From Armatimonadetes bacterium 55-13 (lineage in GTDB: Bacteria > Armatimonadota > Fimbriimonadia > Fimbriimonadales > Fimbriimonadaceae), in the NCBI GenBank assembly GCA_001898035.1, contig MKRX01000002.1:194591-258590 (forward strand): 64,000 nt of DNA, read 5' to 3'. Positions 45,269 through 53,269 of the stretch are shown in pieces; the first letter of the stretch is position 1; every line of letters starts with the position of its first letter. The notes under the pieces were generated by a model. It searched no databases. It was not told the origin of the DNA and saw nothing but the letters and a program-made list of their open reading frames with translations. Position numbers and translations under genes: made by a program.

Positions 45269-46924
45269 ATGAAACAATATTCCATTGGTTTCGACTACGG
45301 CACGAATAGCGTGCGCGCTCTGCTTGTGGACTGTGCGGACGGTCGCGAGGTTGCGACGAGTGTTTTCAACTATCCGAGCGGGGAGCAGGGCGTGATTCTT
45401 GACCCGAAGGATCCGAATTTGGCGCGGCAGCATCCGGGCGACTACTTTGCGGGGGCGACGGCGACGATTCGGGAGGTCTTGGCAGAGGCGGCGAAGACGG
45501 AAAGCGGCTTCTCGGTGGACCAGATCGTGGGCATTGGCGTGGACACGACGGGGTCGAGTCCTTTGCCGTTGCGGGCAGATGGATTGCCGCTGGGGATGGA
45601 CCCGGCTTATTGCGAGAATCCGCATGCACAGTGCTGGCTGTGGAAGGATCACACCTCCTATGCCGAGGCGGCGGAGATTACGGAAAAGGCGCAGGGGTAT
45701 CCGTACCTGAGCAAGATTGGTGGAACTTACTCTTCGGAATGGTTCTGGTCGAAGATTTTGAGGTGCGCACGAGTGGCGCCGGACGTATTCGAGGCGGCGC
45801 ATTCATGGTGCGAGCTACAGGATCTGATTCCGGCATGGTTGACGGGAAACATTAACCCTCGGACGATGTCTCGAGGCGTCTGTGCAGCGGGGCACAAGGG
45901 AATGTACAGCGCCCAATGGGGCGGTTTGCCTTCCGAAGAGTTTCTGGAGACGCTCGATCCTCGGTTGGCGGCGCTTCGCGGTCGGCTTTACGACCATGCG
46001 GAGACGGCGGACCAGCCCGCAGGTCGTCTCTCGGCGGAGCGAGCAGCCTCGCTAGGATTGCCGGAATCGGTGGTGGTCTCCGTGGGGGCGATGGACGCTC
46101 ACTTGGGGGCGGTCGGCAGCAGCGTAAAGCCAGGGACCCTGGTCAAGATCATGGGGACGAGCACTTGCGACATCATGGTCGGAGATAGTTCGACGCCGGA
46201 TATTCCGGGAGTCTGCGGCATTGTCGATGGAAGCGTGATTCCGGGGATGCTTGGGATTGAGGCGGGGCAGAGCGCGGTGGGCGATCTGTTCAACTGGTGT
46301 GCCTCGAAGCTGGCACCGGGATCCTCTCATGAGGAACTGACGCGAGAGGCGTTGAAGCTCAAGCCGGGCGAGAGTGGACTCTTGGCGCTGGACTGGAACA
46401 ATGGGAACCGGACGATCCTGGTCGATCCGCGACTCACCGGGCTGTTGGTTGGTCAAACGCTTTACACGACGGCAGCGGAAATCTATCGGACGTTGATCGA
46501 GGCGACCGCGTATGGAGCGTTGACGATTATCCGCCGGATCGAGGAATACGGCGTTAAAATCGACGAGATCGTGTGCTGTGGCGGCATCGCGGAGAAGAGC
46601 GCGTTGGCGATGCAGATCTACGCCGACGTTTGTAACCGACCGATCAAGATCAGCCGCTCGGCGCAGACTTGCGCCTTGGGATCGGCGATCATGGCGAGCG
46701 TCGCCGGGGGCGCGCATGGCTCCGTTTTGGAAGCGATTCACGCGATGGCGGGCGTGAAGGAGATTGTTTACACCCCCAATCCCTCGGCGGTCTCGGTTTA
46801 CGCGCGGCTGTTCGCGCTTTATGGCGATCTGCACGATTCGTTCGGCAAAGTCAATCGTCAGCCGGATTTGCATGGGTTGATGAAGGAGTTGCTGGATATT
46901 CGGGATGAAGCGCTGAGCGCTTGA
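45269..46924 (+). CDS. araB: L-ribulokinase (FGGY family)
   Basis: A 551-residue FGGY carbohydrate kinase. FDYGTNSVRALLVDC at the start and GIGVDTTGSSPLPL form the phosphate loops; WKDHTSYAEA, MGTSTCDIMVG and CCGGIAEKSALAMQIYADV match the ribulokinase group, which phosphorylates L-ribulose (from L-arabinose), and in some members D-ribulose. Length fits (E. coli AraB has 566). It is divergent from the RhaS-type transporter, suggesting that the transported sugar is an aldopentose or deoxyhexose. No araA or araD is seen nearby. A CGAGG...CCTCG hairpin lies at 45235-45250 just before the start. Confidence 0.92.
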   Translation: MKQYSIGFDYGTNSVRALLVDCADGREVATSVFNYPSGEQGVILDPKDPNLARQHPGDYFAGATATIREVLAEAAKTESGFSVDQIVGIGVDTTGSSPLPLRADGLPLGMDPAYCENPHAQCWLWKDHTSYAEAAEITEKAQGYPYLSKIGGTYSSEWFWSKILRCARVAPDVFEAAHSWCELQDLIPAWLTGNINPRTMSRGVCAAGHKGMYSAQWGGLPSEEFLETLDPRLAALRGRLYDHAETADQPAGRLSAERAASLGLPESVVVSVGAMDAHLGAVGSSVKPGTLVKIMGTSTCDIMVGDSSTPDIPGVCGIVDGSVIPGMLGIEAGQSAVGDLFNWCASKLAPGSSHEELTREALKLKPGESGLLALDWNNGNRTILVDPRLTGLLVGQTLYTTAAEIYRTLIEATAYGALTIIRRIEEYGVKIDEIVCCGGIAEKSALAMQIYADVCNRPIKISRSAQTCALGSAIMASVAGGAHGSVLEAIHAMAGVKEIVYTPNPSAVSVYARLFALYGDLHDSFGKVNRQPDLHGLMKELLDIRDEALSA

Positions 46925-46995
46925 TCAGGGGGCAGGGATCAGGGGGCAGGGATCAGGGGACAGGGGGCAGGGATCAGGGGACAGTGGGCAGGGGC
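46923..46995. repeat. G-rich tandem repeat at the end of araB
   Basis: A 14-bp unit (GATCAGGGGGCAGG) is repeated about five times with small changes; it starts in the stop codon of araB. Runs of four or five G every few bases could form G-quadruplexes. Confidence 0.8.
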
Positions 46996-47079
46996 GGTCG
47001 TACTTGTAGATTGTTCCGACGATTTCGGAGCATTGCACCGGGGGTGAAATGCGTTTTTGGGGGGCGGAGTATTATTTAG

Positions 47080-47481
47080 GTGGACGTGGTTTCGCGGCTC
47101 CTGTTGGCGTTGACTCTGCTTGGTGTCGTCTTCGGTCAAGTACCGACGGTGGTGACGGTGTGCCTTTGCACCGGTCAGGTTGGGGTGCAGGGCGTTTTGG
47201 AATCGGACGTGTGTTCCAAGCACGCAGCTCCCCTGTGCAGTCAGTGTCCCGCCGCGAAGGCTCGCAAGGGATGTTTTCTCACCAAGGGGCAGACGCCTCC
47301 GCCGGCTAGCCCGACCACCACATCCTTGCCCGATTTACCGGGGCTCTTATTTGCCCCCTTAGAAGCGCCGACGGCGCGATGGGAGCCCGTTTTGGTCTTG
47401 CGACCTCATTTGGTGCTGCCCCGGATTCGCGAACCCGATCGGCGTGAGCCCTCTCTACGCGCCCCACCCAGCCTCGCTTAA
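47080..47481 (+). CDS. Cys-rich hypothetical secreted protein
   Basis: A 133-residue protein. A signal peptide is likely (MDVVSRLLLALTLLGVVFG). Six cysteines cluster after it in CLCTG, VCSKHAAPLCSQCPAAKARKGC, a spacing that could bind a metal or form disulfides. The rest is Pro-rich. It starts with GTG and lies 30 bp before the efflux adaptor gene, so it may be a small periplasmic metal-related partner. I do not recognise the family. Confidence 0.45.
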   Translation: MDVVSRLLLALTLLGVVFGQVPTVVTVCLCTGQVGVQGVLESDVCSKHAAPLCSQCPAAKARKGCFLTKGQTPPPASPTTTSLPDLPGLLFAPLEAPTARWEPVLVLRPHLVLPRIREPDRREPSLRAPPSLA

Positions 47482-47511
47482 TTCGGCATTTGCCCGTTCG
47501 ATCGCACCTCG

Positions 47512-49392
47512 ATGCGATCATCGAGCCAAGACGAATCGCGAGGTTTTCTTTTGTCTCAAGCATTCAATCACATTCGAAAACACTGGCTTACGCTGCTCCT
47601 TCTTGTTGGCAGCTTGGTAGCGGTGAACTGGATCGTTACTCATAAGAGAGCCCCGGGGGCGGTTACCGTCATCGAGGCGCAGGGAATGGACATGACGGCG
47701 ATGAGGGCGCCAGTAGGGACTCAGCCGGTCTCTATCGATCTCGCCCAACCAGGAACTCTGGGAGGGGGAACAACGCTTCCGGCCACGGTCGAGGCGTTCT
47801 CCGACGAAGACGTTGTCGCCCGTGTACCGGGGCGGGTGAGCAAAGTCTTGGTTTATCCGGGCGACAAGGTTTCGGCAGGACAGGTCCTGGCCCTTCTCGA
47901 TGCGCCCGAATATGCGGCGGAGCGAGAAAAGATGTCGGCAATGTCTGGAGCGAAGGAGGCAGAAGTTCTTTCGGCAGACCGGGAGATTGCTCATCACCGA
48001 AACATTTTAAGTAAGGCGCAGGCAACCGTTCGGGAAGCAACCCTTGCGCGTGACCGTGCGCGAACCGATGCAGACGCGGCCGCCCTTGAATTGAGAAGGG
48101 CAAGAGAAGAGGTCGCGACGAAGGAATCGGCCATTCGAGAACAGGAAGCTCTACTCAGCTACGCGGAAAAGAATGCGGCCAGAAAGATGGCTCTGTATAA
48201 GCAAGGGGCAGTTTCGCAGGATGAATCGCAGAGCGCAGAGCGGGATCGGGATGCGGCACAAGCGAGGGTGAGAGGAGCGCAATCGGAGCGAGCCAGCGCG
48301 GAGCAGGCGGTCCTCATTGCAGAAAAGCGCTTCACTTCGGCCAAGCAAATGGTGTCAGAAGCGGATGCGGCGATCGAAGGGGCGAAGGCAGAGCAGGGGC
48401 AAGCGGAGGAAGGCATTGCTCAGGCTCACGCCGATGCAAGCGCACGCAAGTTTGAAGCGCAAGCGGCGAAGGCGGAGGTTGCAAGCGCCTCCGCGTTTGC
48501 AGATTACCGAGAACTCCGAGCGTTGGGGCGAGGCATTGTCTCGGAGCGAGTGGTCAGCCCTGGAACCCCGGTGATGGCCGGTCAGGTGGTTTTGAGACTG
48601 ACCACGGTCAATAGAGTTCGCGTGCAGGCCGATGTTCCAGAAAGCTTGGCGAACTCCGTTCAGGATGGAAATTTGGTCGAGATCTCAAGTGGGGCGAAAA
48701 GGGGGAAGGCAAAGATCACGAGCGTCTTTCCCAGGGTTGACCCCGCGGCTCGCACCTTTCGGGTGGAGTCAATTGTGAACAACGAAGATGGTCACCTGAA
48801 GGCCGGAATGTTCGTTCGAATGACCATCGGTGGAGGAGAGTCGGCGCTCTCTGTCCGAAGCAAAGCAGTCCAGTTGGATGACAGCGGCAGTTTCGTTTGG
48901 GTCGTAAGGCAGAAGACGGGAACCGGCGAGTCCGATTGGACCTGTACGATGCACCCTGAGATCAGCTTGCCGGGGCCAGGAAAGTGTCCCAAGTGCGGAA
49001 TGGATTTGACGCAGAGGCAGAAAGGCGGGAGCCTGTTTGCCCACCGACAACCGGTTGAAACGGGGCGGCAAGGCGCTAGCCGGACCGAGATCAAGAGCGG
49101 GCTGCACGAAGGCGACCAGGTCATTTGGAAAGGGCTGGACGACCTGATTGAAGGAACTCCGGTGCGGGTGGAAGAAACGAGCAAGCCAGATGCAGAGCCT
49201 GCCTCGATAAGCGATATGAGTGCGATGCCAGAGATGGCGGCACACGAAAAGAAGAGAGTTCCGGCCTCGAGCCACAAGACGACTCCCAAGGTGGACTACA
49301 CGTGTCCCATGCACCCAGAAGTTCACTCCGATAAGCCGGGCAAATGTCCAAAGTGCGGGATGGATCTTGTGAAGGATGAGAAGTCCTCATGA
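47512..49392 (+). CDS. RND efflux periplasmic adaptor with two heavy-metal-binding ribbons
   Basis: A 626-residue membrane-fusion protein (HlyD/CusB type). One N-terminal membrane helix (WLTLLLLVGSLVAVNWIV), then the lipoyl-type half VVARVPGRVSKVLVYPGDKVSAGQVLALL, a long coiled coil (about 130-325) with many Glu/Ala/Lys repeats, the second lipoyl half, and a barrel/membrane-proximal domain. Two YHS-like zinc ribbons are present: CTMHPEISLPGPGKCPKCGMDL (478-499) and CPMHPEVHSDKPGKCPKCGMDL (598-619). The second is C-terminal; the first sits inside the membrane-proximal domain. Copper or silver binding is known for this motif in CusB-type and CopA-like proteins. The pump gene overlaps by 4 bp. 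Confidence 0.92.
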   Translation: MRSSSQDESRGFLLSQAFNHIRKHWLTLLLLVGSLVAVNWIVTHKRAPGAVTVIEAQGMDMTAMRAPVGTQPVSIDLAQPGTLGGGTTLPATVEAFSDEDVVARVPGRVSKVLVYPGDKVSAGQVLALLDAPEYAAEREKMSAMSGAKEAEVLSADREIAHHRNILSKAQATVREATLARDRARTDADAAALELRRAREEVATKESAIREQEALLSYAEKNAARKMALYKQGAVSQDESQSAERDRDAAQARVRGAQSERASAEQAVLIAEKRFTSAKQMVSEADAAIEGAKAEQGQAEEGIAQAHADASARKFEAQAAKAEVASASAFADYRELRALGRGIVSERVVSPGTPVMAGQVVLRLTTVNRVRVQADVPESLANSVQDGNLVEISSGAKRGKAKITSVFPRVDPAARTFRVESIVNNEDGHLKAGMFVRMTIGGGESALSVRSKAVQLDDSGSFVWVVRQKTGTGESDWTCTMHPEISLPGPGKCPKCGMDLTQRQKGGSLFAHRQPVETGRQGASRTEIKSGLHEGDQVIWKGLDDLIEGTPVRVEETSKPDAEPASISDMSAMPEMAAHEKKRVPASSHKTTPKVDYTCPMHPEVHSDKPGKCPKCGMDLVKDEKSS

Positions 49393-52300
49393 GCGGGGAG
49401 AACACTGATTCGGAAGGCAAGGAGGGATTCAATATCGTTCGGTGGTCGGTCGATCACCCGTACGTGGTGATCTCGTTCTTCCTGGCGATGCTCCTTTTGG
49501 GATATCTGGCGATCAGCTCTTATATGCCGCGTCGGTTTATGCCGTATGTGGAGAGCCCGATGTTAGGGATTGTGACGGAGTCTCCGGGGCTGAGCGCAGA
49601 GGAGATGGAGACTTATTTCTCGTCCCCCATCGAGCAGCGCATGGTGAATGTGCCGCAGGTGCGCTACATCCGGTCCATCAGTCAGGACGGGTTTAGCATG
49701 GTGGTCTTGGAGTATCCGTTTGGGACGGATATGCAGAAGGCCCAGGTGGACGTGCAGAGTCTGCTTAGCGTGGTTCAGGCGGACCTGCCCACGACGGGGA
49801 GCAATCTGAAACCCTCATGGATTCTCCGAGTGGATCCTCTCAACCTTCCGGTGCTCTCCATGAGTTTGACCGGCGATCAGGACAAGGGCTGGACGCTTTC
49901 GCGACTTCGCGATTTGGCGGATAACGAACTGATCAATCGGTTCAAGACAGCTCATCGAAACATCTATACGGTGTCTTCCTTTGGCGGGTATCGGCGGCAG
50001 ATGCAGGTGAACGTGGACCGAGAGAAGCTGAAGACCTTCGGGCTTTCCATTCTTGACGTGCGGAACATGCTGGATCAGTACAACGTGGCGAAGTCGGCGG
50101 GTTTGCTGACCAACGAGACGGAAGAACCGATCTTGCGGGTTGATTCTTTGGCTTCCTCCGCGGCTCAGGTGGGCCGTTATCCGGTGAAGACGATCGGCAA
50201 TAAGATTGTCCGCATTCAGGATGTGGCAACGGTGAAGGACACGGTCATCGAGCCCCGATCCGCCTACCACCACCTTCACGGGGAGACGGTGGACAAGGCG
50301 ATCTTGGTCAACGTTCTTCAGAATCCCGATGCAAGTTCGCCGGTGACTATTGACGCTGTGATGAAGCTGGCGAAAGAACTGGAGAAAGAGTTTCCAGGGA
50401 TTCACTTGCGAGTCGCCTATAACAACGCAGGCTTTGTGGATGTTTTGTTCGACAACATGCGGCACGAGCTGATTGCGGCGGTGATTCTGACTGGAGTTTG
50501 CGTGCTGTTCTTTTTGGGGGAGTGGCGGGGAACGCTCATTGCGCTCACGGCGATCCCGGTTTCCCTGGCGATGTCACTTTTGGCGATGGCTCCCTTGGGG
50601 ATGAGTCTGAACTCCAGCACGTTGATTGGGCTCTTGATCGCCATTGGACGGCTGGTGGATGACGCGATTATCGACATTCACGCGGTCGAGCGGCATCTGA
50701 GGATGGGGAAAGACCGTCGTCAGGCGACGATCGATGGGATCACGGAGGTCAGGCGGTCCGTCTTGGCGGCAACCATCGTTCTGATCGTGGCGTTGATTCC
50801 GCTGATGCTGAGCGGAGGTCTGACTCAGCTAATGTTCGTGGGGCTGGGGTGGCCGATTATCTTCGGGCTCATCTTTAGCTTCATCGTTTCGATGACCTTG
50901 ACGGCGGTGCTCTGCTCTCGGTTTATGACGTTGCCCGAGTCACGCCCCAAGACGTGGTTTAGCCGGTTGTTTTTGGCGCCTTTCGAGCGAAAGCTCGAGG
51001 CGCTGGAGAGAGGGTACGAGCGGCTGATTCGCTGGCTGCTTCACCACCGGTTTGCGAACTTCGTTCGTATTGGGATTACGGTGATCGTCGGCTTTTCCCT
51101 TTACTACTTCATTGGATCAGAGATGATGCCTTTGGGCGACGTTGGGCAGGCAAGTCTTCAGATGGAGATGCAACCGGGAACTTCTTTCGCAAAGACGGAG
51201 AAGGCGACGAAGCAGTTGGAACAGATCCTGATCGAAGAAGGAGGGCGTCAGGGATGGATTCGCGACGCGAGCTTAGAGCTTGGCGCGGAAGGAGGTCCGG
51301 GGATGACCACCGGAGGCGCCTACTTCACGGGATATCAAATGAGTCAGGTGAGCGGCGTTTCTGGCATGTTGTCTTTGACCGACAAGGATTCTGGGCGACC
51401 GGATATATGGACCTTGGCCGACAAGATCTACGACCGGGCGATGAAGGAGATTCCGGGGATTCGACGGATCCAGATCAAGGAGATGGGTTCGGACGTGATG
51501 GCGACCTCCTTGGCACCGGTGGCTCTGCTGATTTACGGAAAGAACCTCACCCTCATCGACAAGTTGGGGCATGAGGTGTTCAATATCGCCAAGACCAAGG
51601 CCCTGAATCCGGCGACCGGGAAATCAGACTTAGCCCAGCCGTTTTTGAGTTGGGAAATGACCAAGCCATCCTATACGGTGGTGGTGGATGAGGACAAGGC
51701 GGCGGCCCATGGGCTTTCGCCCGCGGCGATCTCTGAGCAGGCGTATTACGCCTTGCGAGGAGGGTTTCCGATGGAGTTCTACCGAACACCCAACAAGCGT
51801 CCGACGACGATTCTGGTCCGGTACGAGGAGTCTCAACGCGAGGACCTTTCGAACCTCCAGGGGATGTTTCTCACTGGGAAAGACGGAGAGCAGATCCCGC
51901 TTTTGGAGTTGGTCCGATTAGAAAAACGGATGGCTCCCAGCGCCATTGAACACGACCAATTGAGGCGAGTGGTGAGCTTTAACGGCTACTACCGAAAGGG
52001 AGGACGGCCGAGTATGGACGTGACGATGGACGTTCAGATGAGGGCCCTGGCCGATCTGAACTGGCCCCCGGGGTATGGCTTGGAAGCGCGCGGGGACATG
52101 ACTCAGATGATGGACAGTTTCCGTGTGATGCTTTCCGGGTTGGCGGTGGCTCTGGTGCTGATGTACTTGATCCTTGTGGCGCAGTTTGGTGGGTTCCTTC
52201 AACCGCTCCAGATGATGTTCAGCCTGCCTTTGGAACTGAGCGGAGTCTTTTTCATGCTCTGGATCATGCATCAGGCGTTCTCTACGGTCTCGTTGTTGGG

Positions 52301-52667
52301 AGTGATCGTTCTGAGCGGCATGGACATTGTGACGGCGATCCTGATGATCGACTTGATCCTCCAGTATCGAAAGGCGGGCGTTCCCCGGAATGAGGCGGTG
52401 GCCACGGCGAGTCCGCAGCGGCTCCGGCCGATCTTGATGACGGCGCTGATCACGATCTTTGTGATGGCGCAAGTGGCATTTGTGCCGAAGTCGGGATTGG
52501 ACGCCTACCAACCGCTGGGGACGGTGATCATCGGAGGATTGATTGTGGGGACGGTCTTGTCCCTCTTGGACATTCCGATCATGCATACCGTGGTGGACGA
52601 CATGGTTCGCTGGGTGCAAGTTCGGGTGTTCAAGGTCGATCCGGAGAGCTTGCCGCCGGTGGAGTAG
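49389..52667 (+). CDS. RND efflux pump inner-membrane transporter
   Basis: A 1092-residue RND pump with the usual 12 membrane helices and two large periplasmic loops. Membrane helix 4 carries IGRLVDDAIIDIHAVERHL with the DD pair of hydrophobe/amphiphile pumps (AcrB-type), not the single-Asp pattern typical of the heavy-metal class. FRVMLSGLAVALVLMYLILVAQFGGFLQPL and VAFVPKSGLD mark the second half. The start codon overlaps the adaptor stop (ATGA). There is no TolC-type outer-membrane channel in the window. Cargo is unclear: the adaptor carries metal ribbons but the pump looks HAE-like. Confidence 0.94.
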   Translation: MSGENTDSEGKEGFNIVRWSVDHPYVVISFFLAMLLLGYLAISSYMPRRFMPYVESPMLGIVTESPGLSAEEMETYFSSPIEQRMVNVPQVRYIRSISQDGFSMVVLEYPFGTDMQKAQVDVQSLLSVVQADLPTTGSNLKPSWILRVDPLNLPVLSMSLTGDQDKGWTLSRLRDLADNELINRFKTAHRNIYTVSSFGGYRRQMQVNVDREKLKTFGLSILDVRNMLDQYNVAKSAGLLTNETEEPILRVDSLASSAAQVGRYPVKTIGNKIVRIQDVATVKDTVIEPRSAYHHLHGETVDKAILVNVLQNPDASSPVTIDAVMKLAKELEKEFPGIHLRVAYNNAGFVDVLFDNMRHELIAAVILTGVCVLFFLGEWRGTLIALTAIPVSLAMSLLAMAPLGMSLNSSTLIGLLIAIGRLVDDAIIDIHAVERHLRMGKDRRQATIDGITEVRRSVLAATIVLIVALIPLMLSGGLTQLMFVGLGWPIIFGLIFSFIVSMTLTAVLCSRFMTLPESRPKTWFSRLFLAPFERKLEALERGYERLIRWLLHHRFANFVRIGITVIVGFSLYYFIGSEMMPLGDVGQASLQMEMQPGTSFAKTEKATKQLEQILIEEGGRQGWIRDASLELGAEGGPGMTTGGAYFTGYQMSQVSGVSGMLSLTDKDSGRPDIWTLADKIYDRAMKEIPGIRRIQIKEMGSDVMATSLAPVALLIYGKNLTLIDKLGHEVFNIAKTKALNPATGKSDLAQPFLSWEMTKPSYTVVVDEDKAAAHGLSPAAISEQAYYALRGGFPMEFYRTPNKRPTTILVRYEESQREDLSNLQGMFLTGKDGEQIPLLELVRLEKRMAPSAIEHDQLRRVVSFNGYYRKGGRPSMDVTMDVQMRALADLNWPPGYGLEARGDMTQMMDSFRVMLSGLAVALVLMYLILVAQFGGFLQPLQMMFSLPLELSGVFFMLWIMHQAFSTVSLLGVIVLSGMDIVTAILMIDLILQYRKAGVPRNEAVATASPQRLRPILMTALITIFVMAQVAFVPKSGLDAYQPLGTVIIGGLIVGTVLSLLDIPIMHTVVDDMVRWVQVRVFKVDPESLPPVE

Positions 52668-52674
52668 CTGTCAC

Positions 52675-52707
52675 CCCCCTCTCTCGACTGGGGGCGAGGA
52701 GAGGGGG
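52675..52707 (+). terminator. Hairpin after efflux operon
   Basis: CCCCCTCTC (52675-52683) and GAGAGGGGG (52699-52707) pair perfectly, starting 8 bp after the pump stop. The loop is 15 nt and no T run follows. Confidence 0.5.
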
Positions 52708-52737
52708 AACTCGCTTGCCGTTTAGAGCCAGCGAGGG

Positions 52738-53067
52738 TTAGTCGTTTGGCCCGACGTCTCGGTCCTTGCGATCATGGATGGTTAGTTTTTCTTCTTCCGG
52801 CGGGTCTGTTTGCTCGGTTCGGTCGGCGAGGGTTGGGTCGTCTTCGAGGACCTCGTCGGAATAGAACTCGGTAAGGGCGGTTCGGTCAGGGCCCTCTAGG
52901 GGCTGCTCTGATTTCTTGAGGAGTGGGTCTACTTCGTTGGGAAGGCCGGTTTTCTCGCCCGGGTTTTTGAGTTGATCGGGGTCGTTGACGGCTTTTCGGA
53001 GACCTGGAACTCCGGGGTGAGTTTCGCTGCTGGTTCCGGCGAGGGAAGGTTCGGTTTTGTTCGGCAT
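52738..53067 (-). CDS. Hypothetical charged small protein
   Basis: A 109-residue protein rich in Glu, Asp, Lys and Pro (NPGEKTGLPNEVDPLLKKSEQPLEGPD, DDPTLADRTEQTDPPEEEK), so probably disordered. No domain or membrane segment is visible. Codon pattern is gene-like and the frame is long for this position, but I rate it only moderately. It lies between the efflux operon and repeat DNA. Confidence 0.45.
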   Translation of the reverse strand: MPNKTEPSLAGTSSETHPGVPGLRKAVNDPDQLKNPGEKTGLPNEVDPLLKKSEQPLEGPDRTALTEFYSDEVLEDDPTLADRTEQTDPPEEEKLTIHDRKDRDVGPND

Positions 53068-53202
53068 CGTGTTTCTATTGACGACACTTGGGGGAAGTGG
53101 GGCGTCGGGAGGTTATTGCCCGACGGCTGCCGGGCAACAATCTGAGTGCGAGGTGCTGAGTGCGCTTGGATTTGTTTGAACCTCAACGCGCCAAAGGGTG
53201 GG

Positions 53203-53269
53203 CTCCACGGGCGGGACGCCCGTGGAAACCTTGACCGGGACGGTCAAGCCACACCGGTCAAGCCACGTT
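53203..53269 (-). repeat. Double-palindrome element, copy 3
   Basis: The reverse orientation of the copy at 35627: CCACGGGCGGGACGCCCGTGG joined by AAACC to TTGACCGGGACGGTCAA, then a partly repeated ACCGGTCAAGCCACG. Confidence 0.7.
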
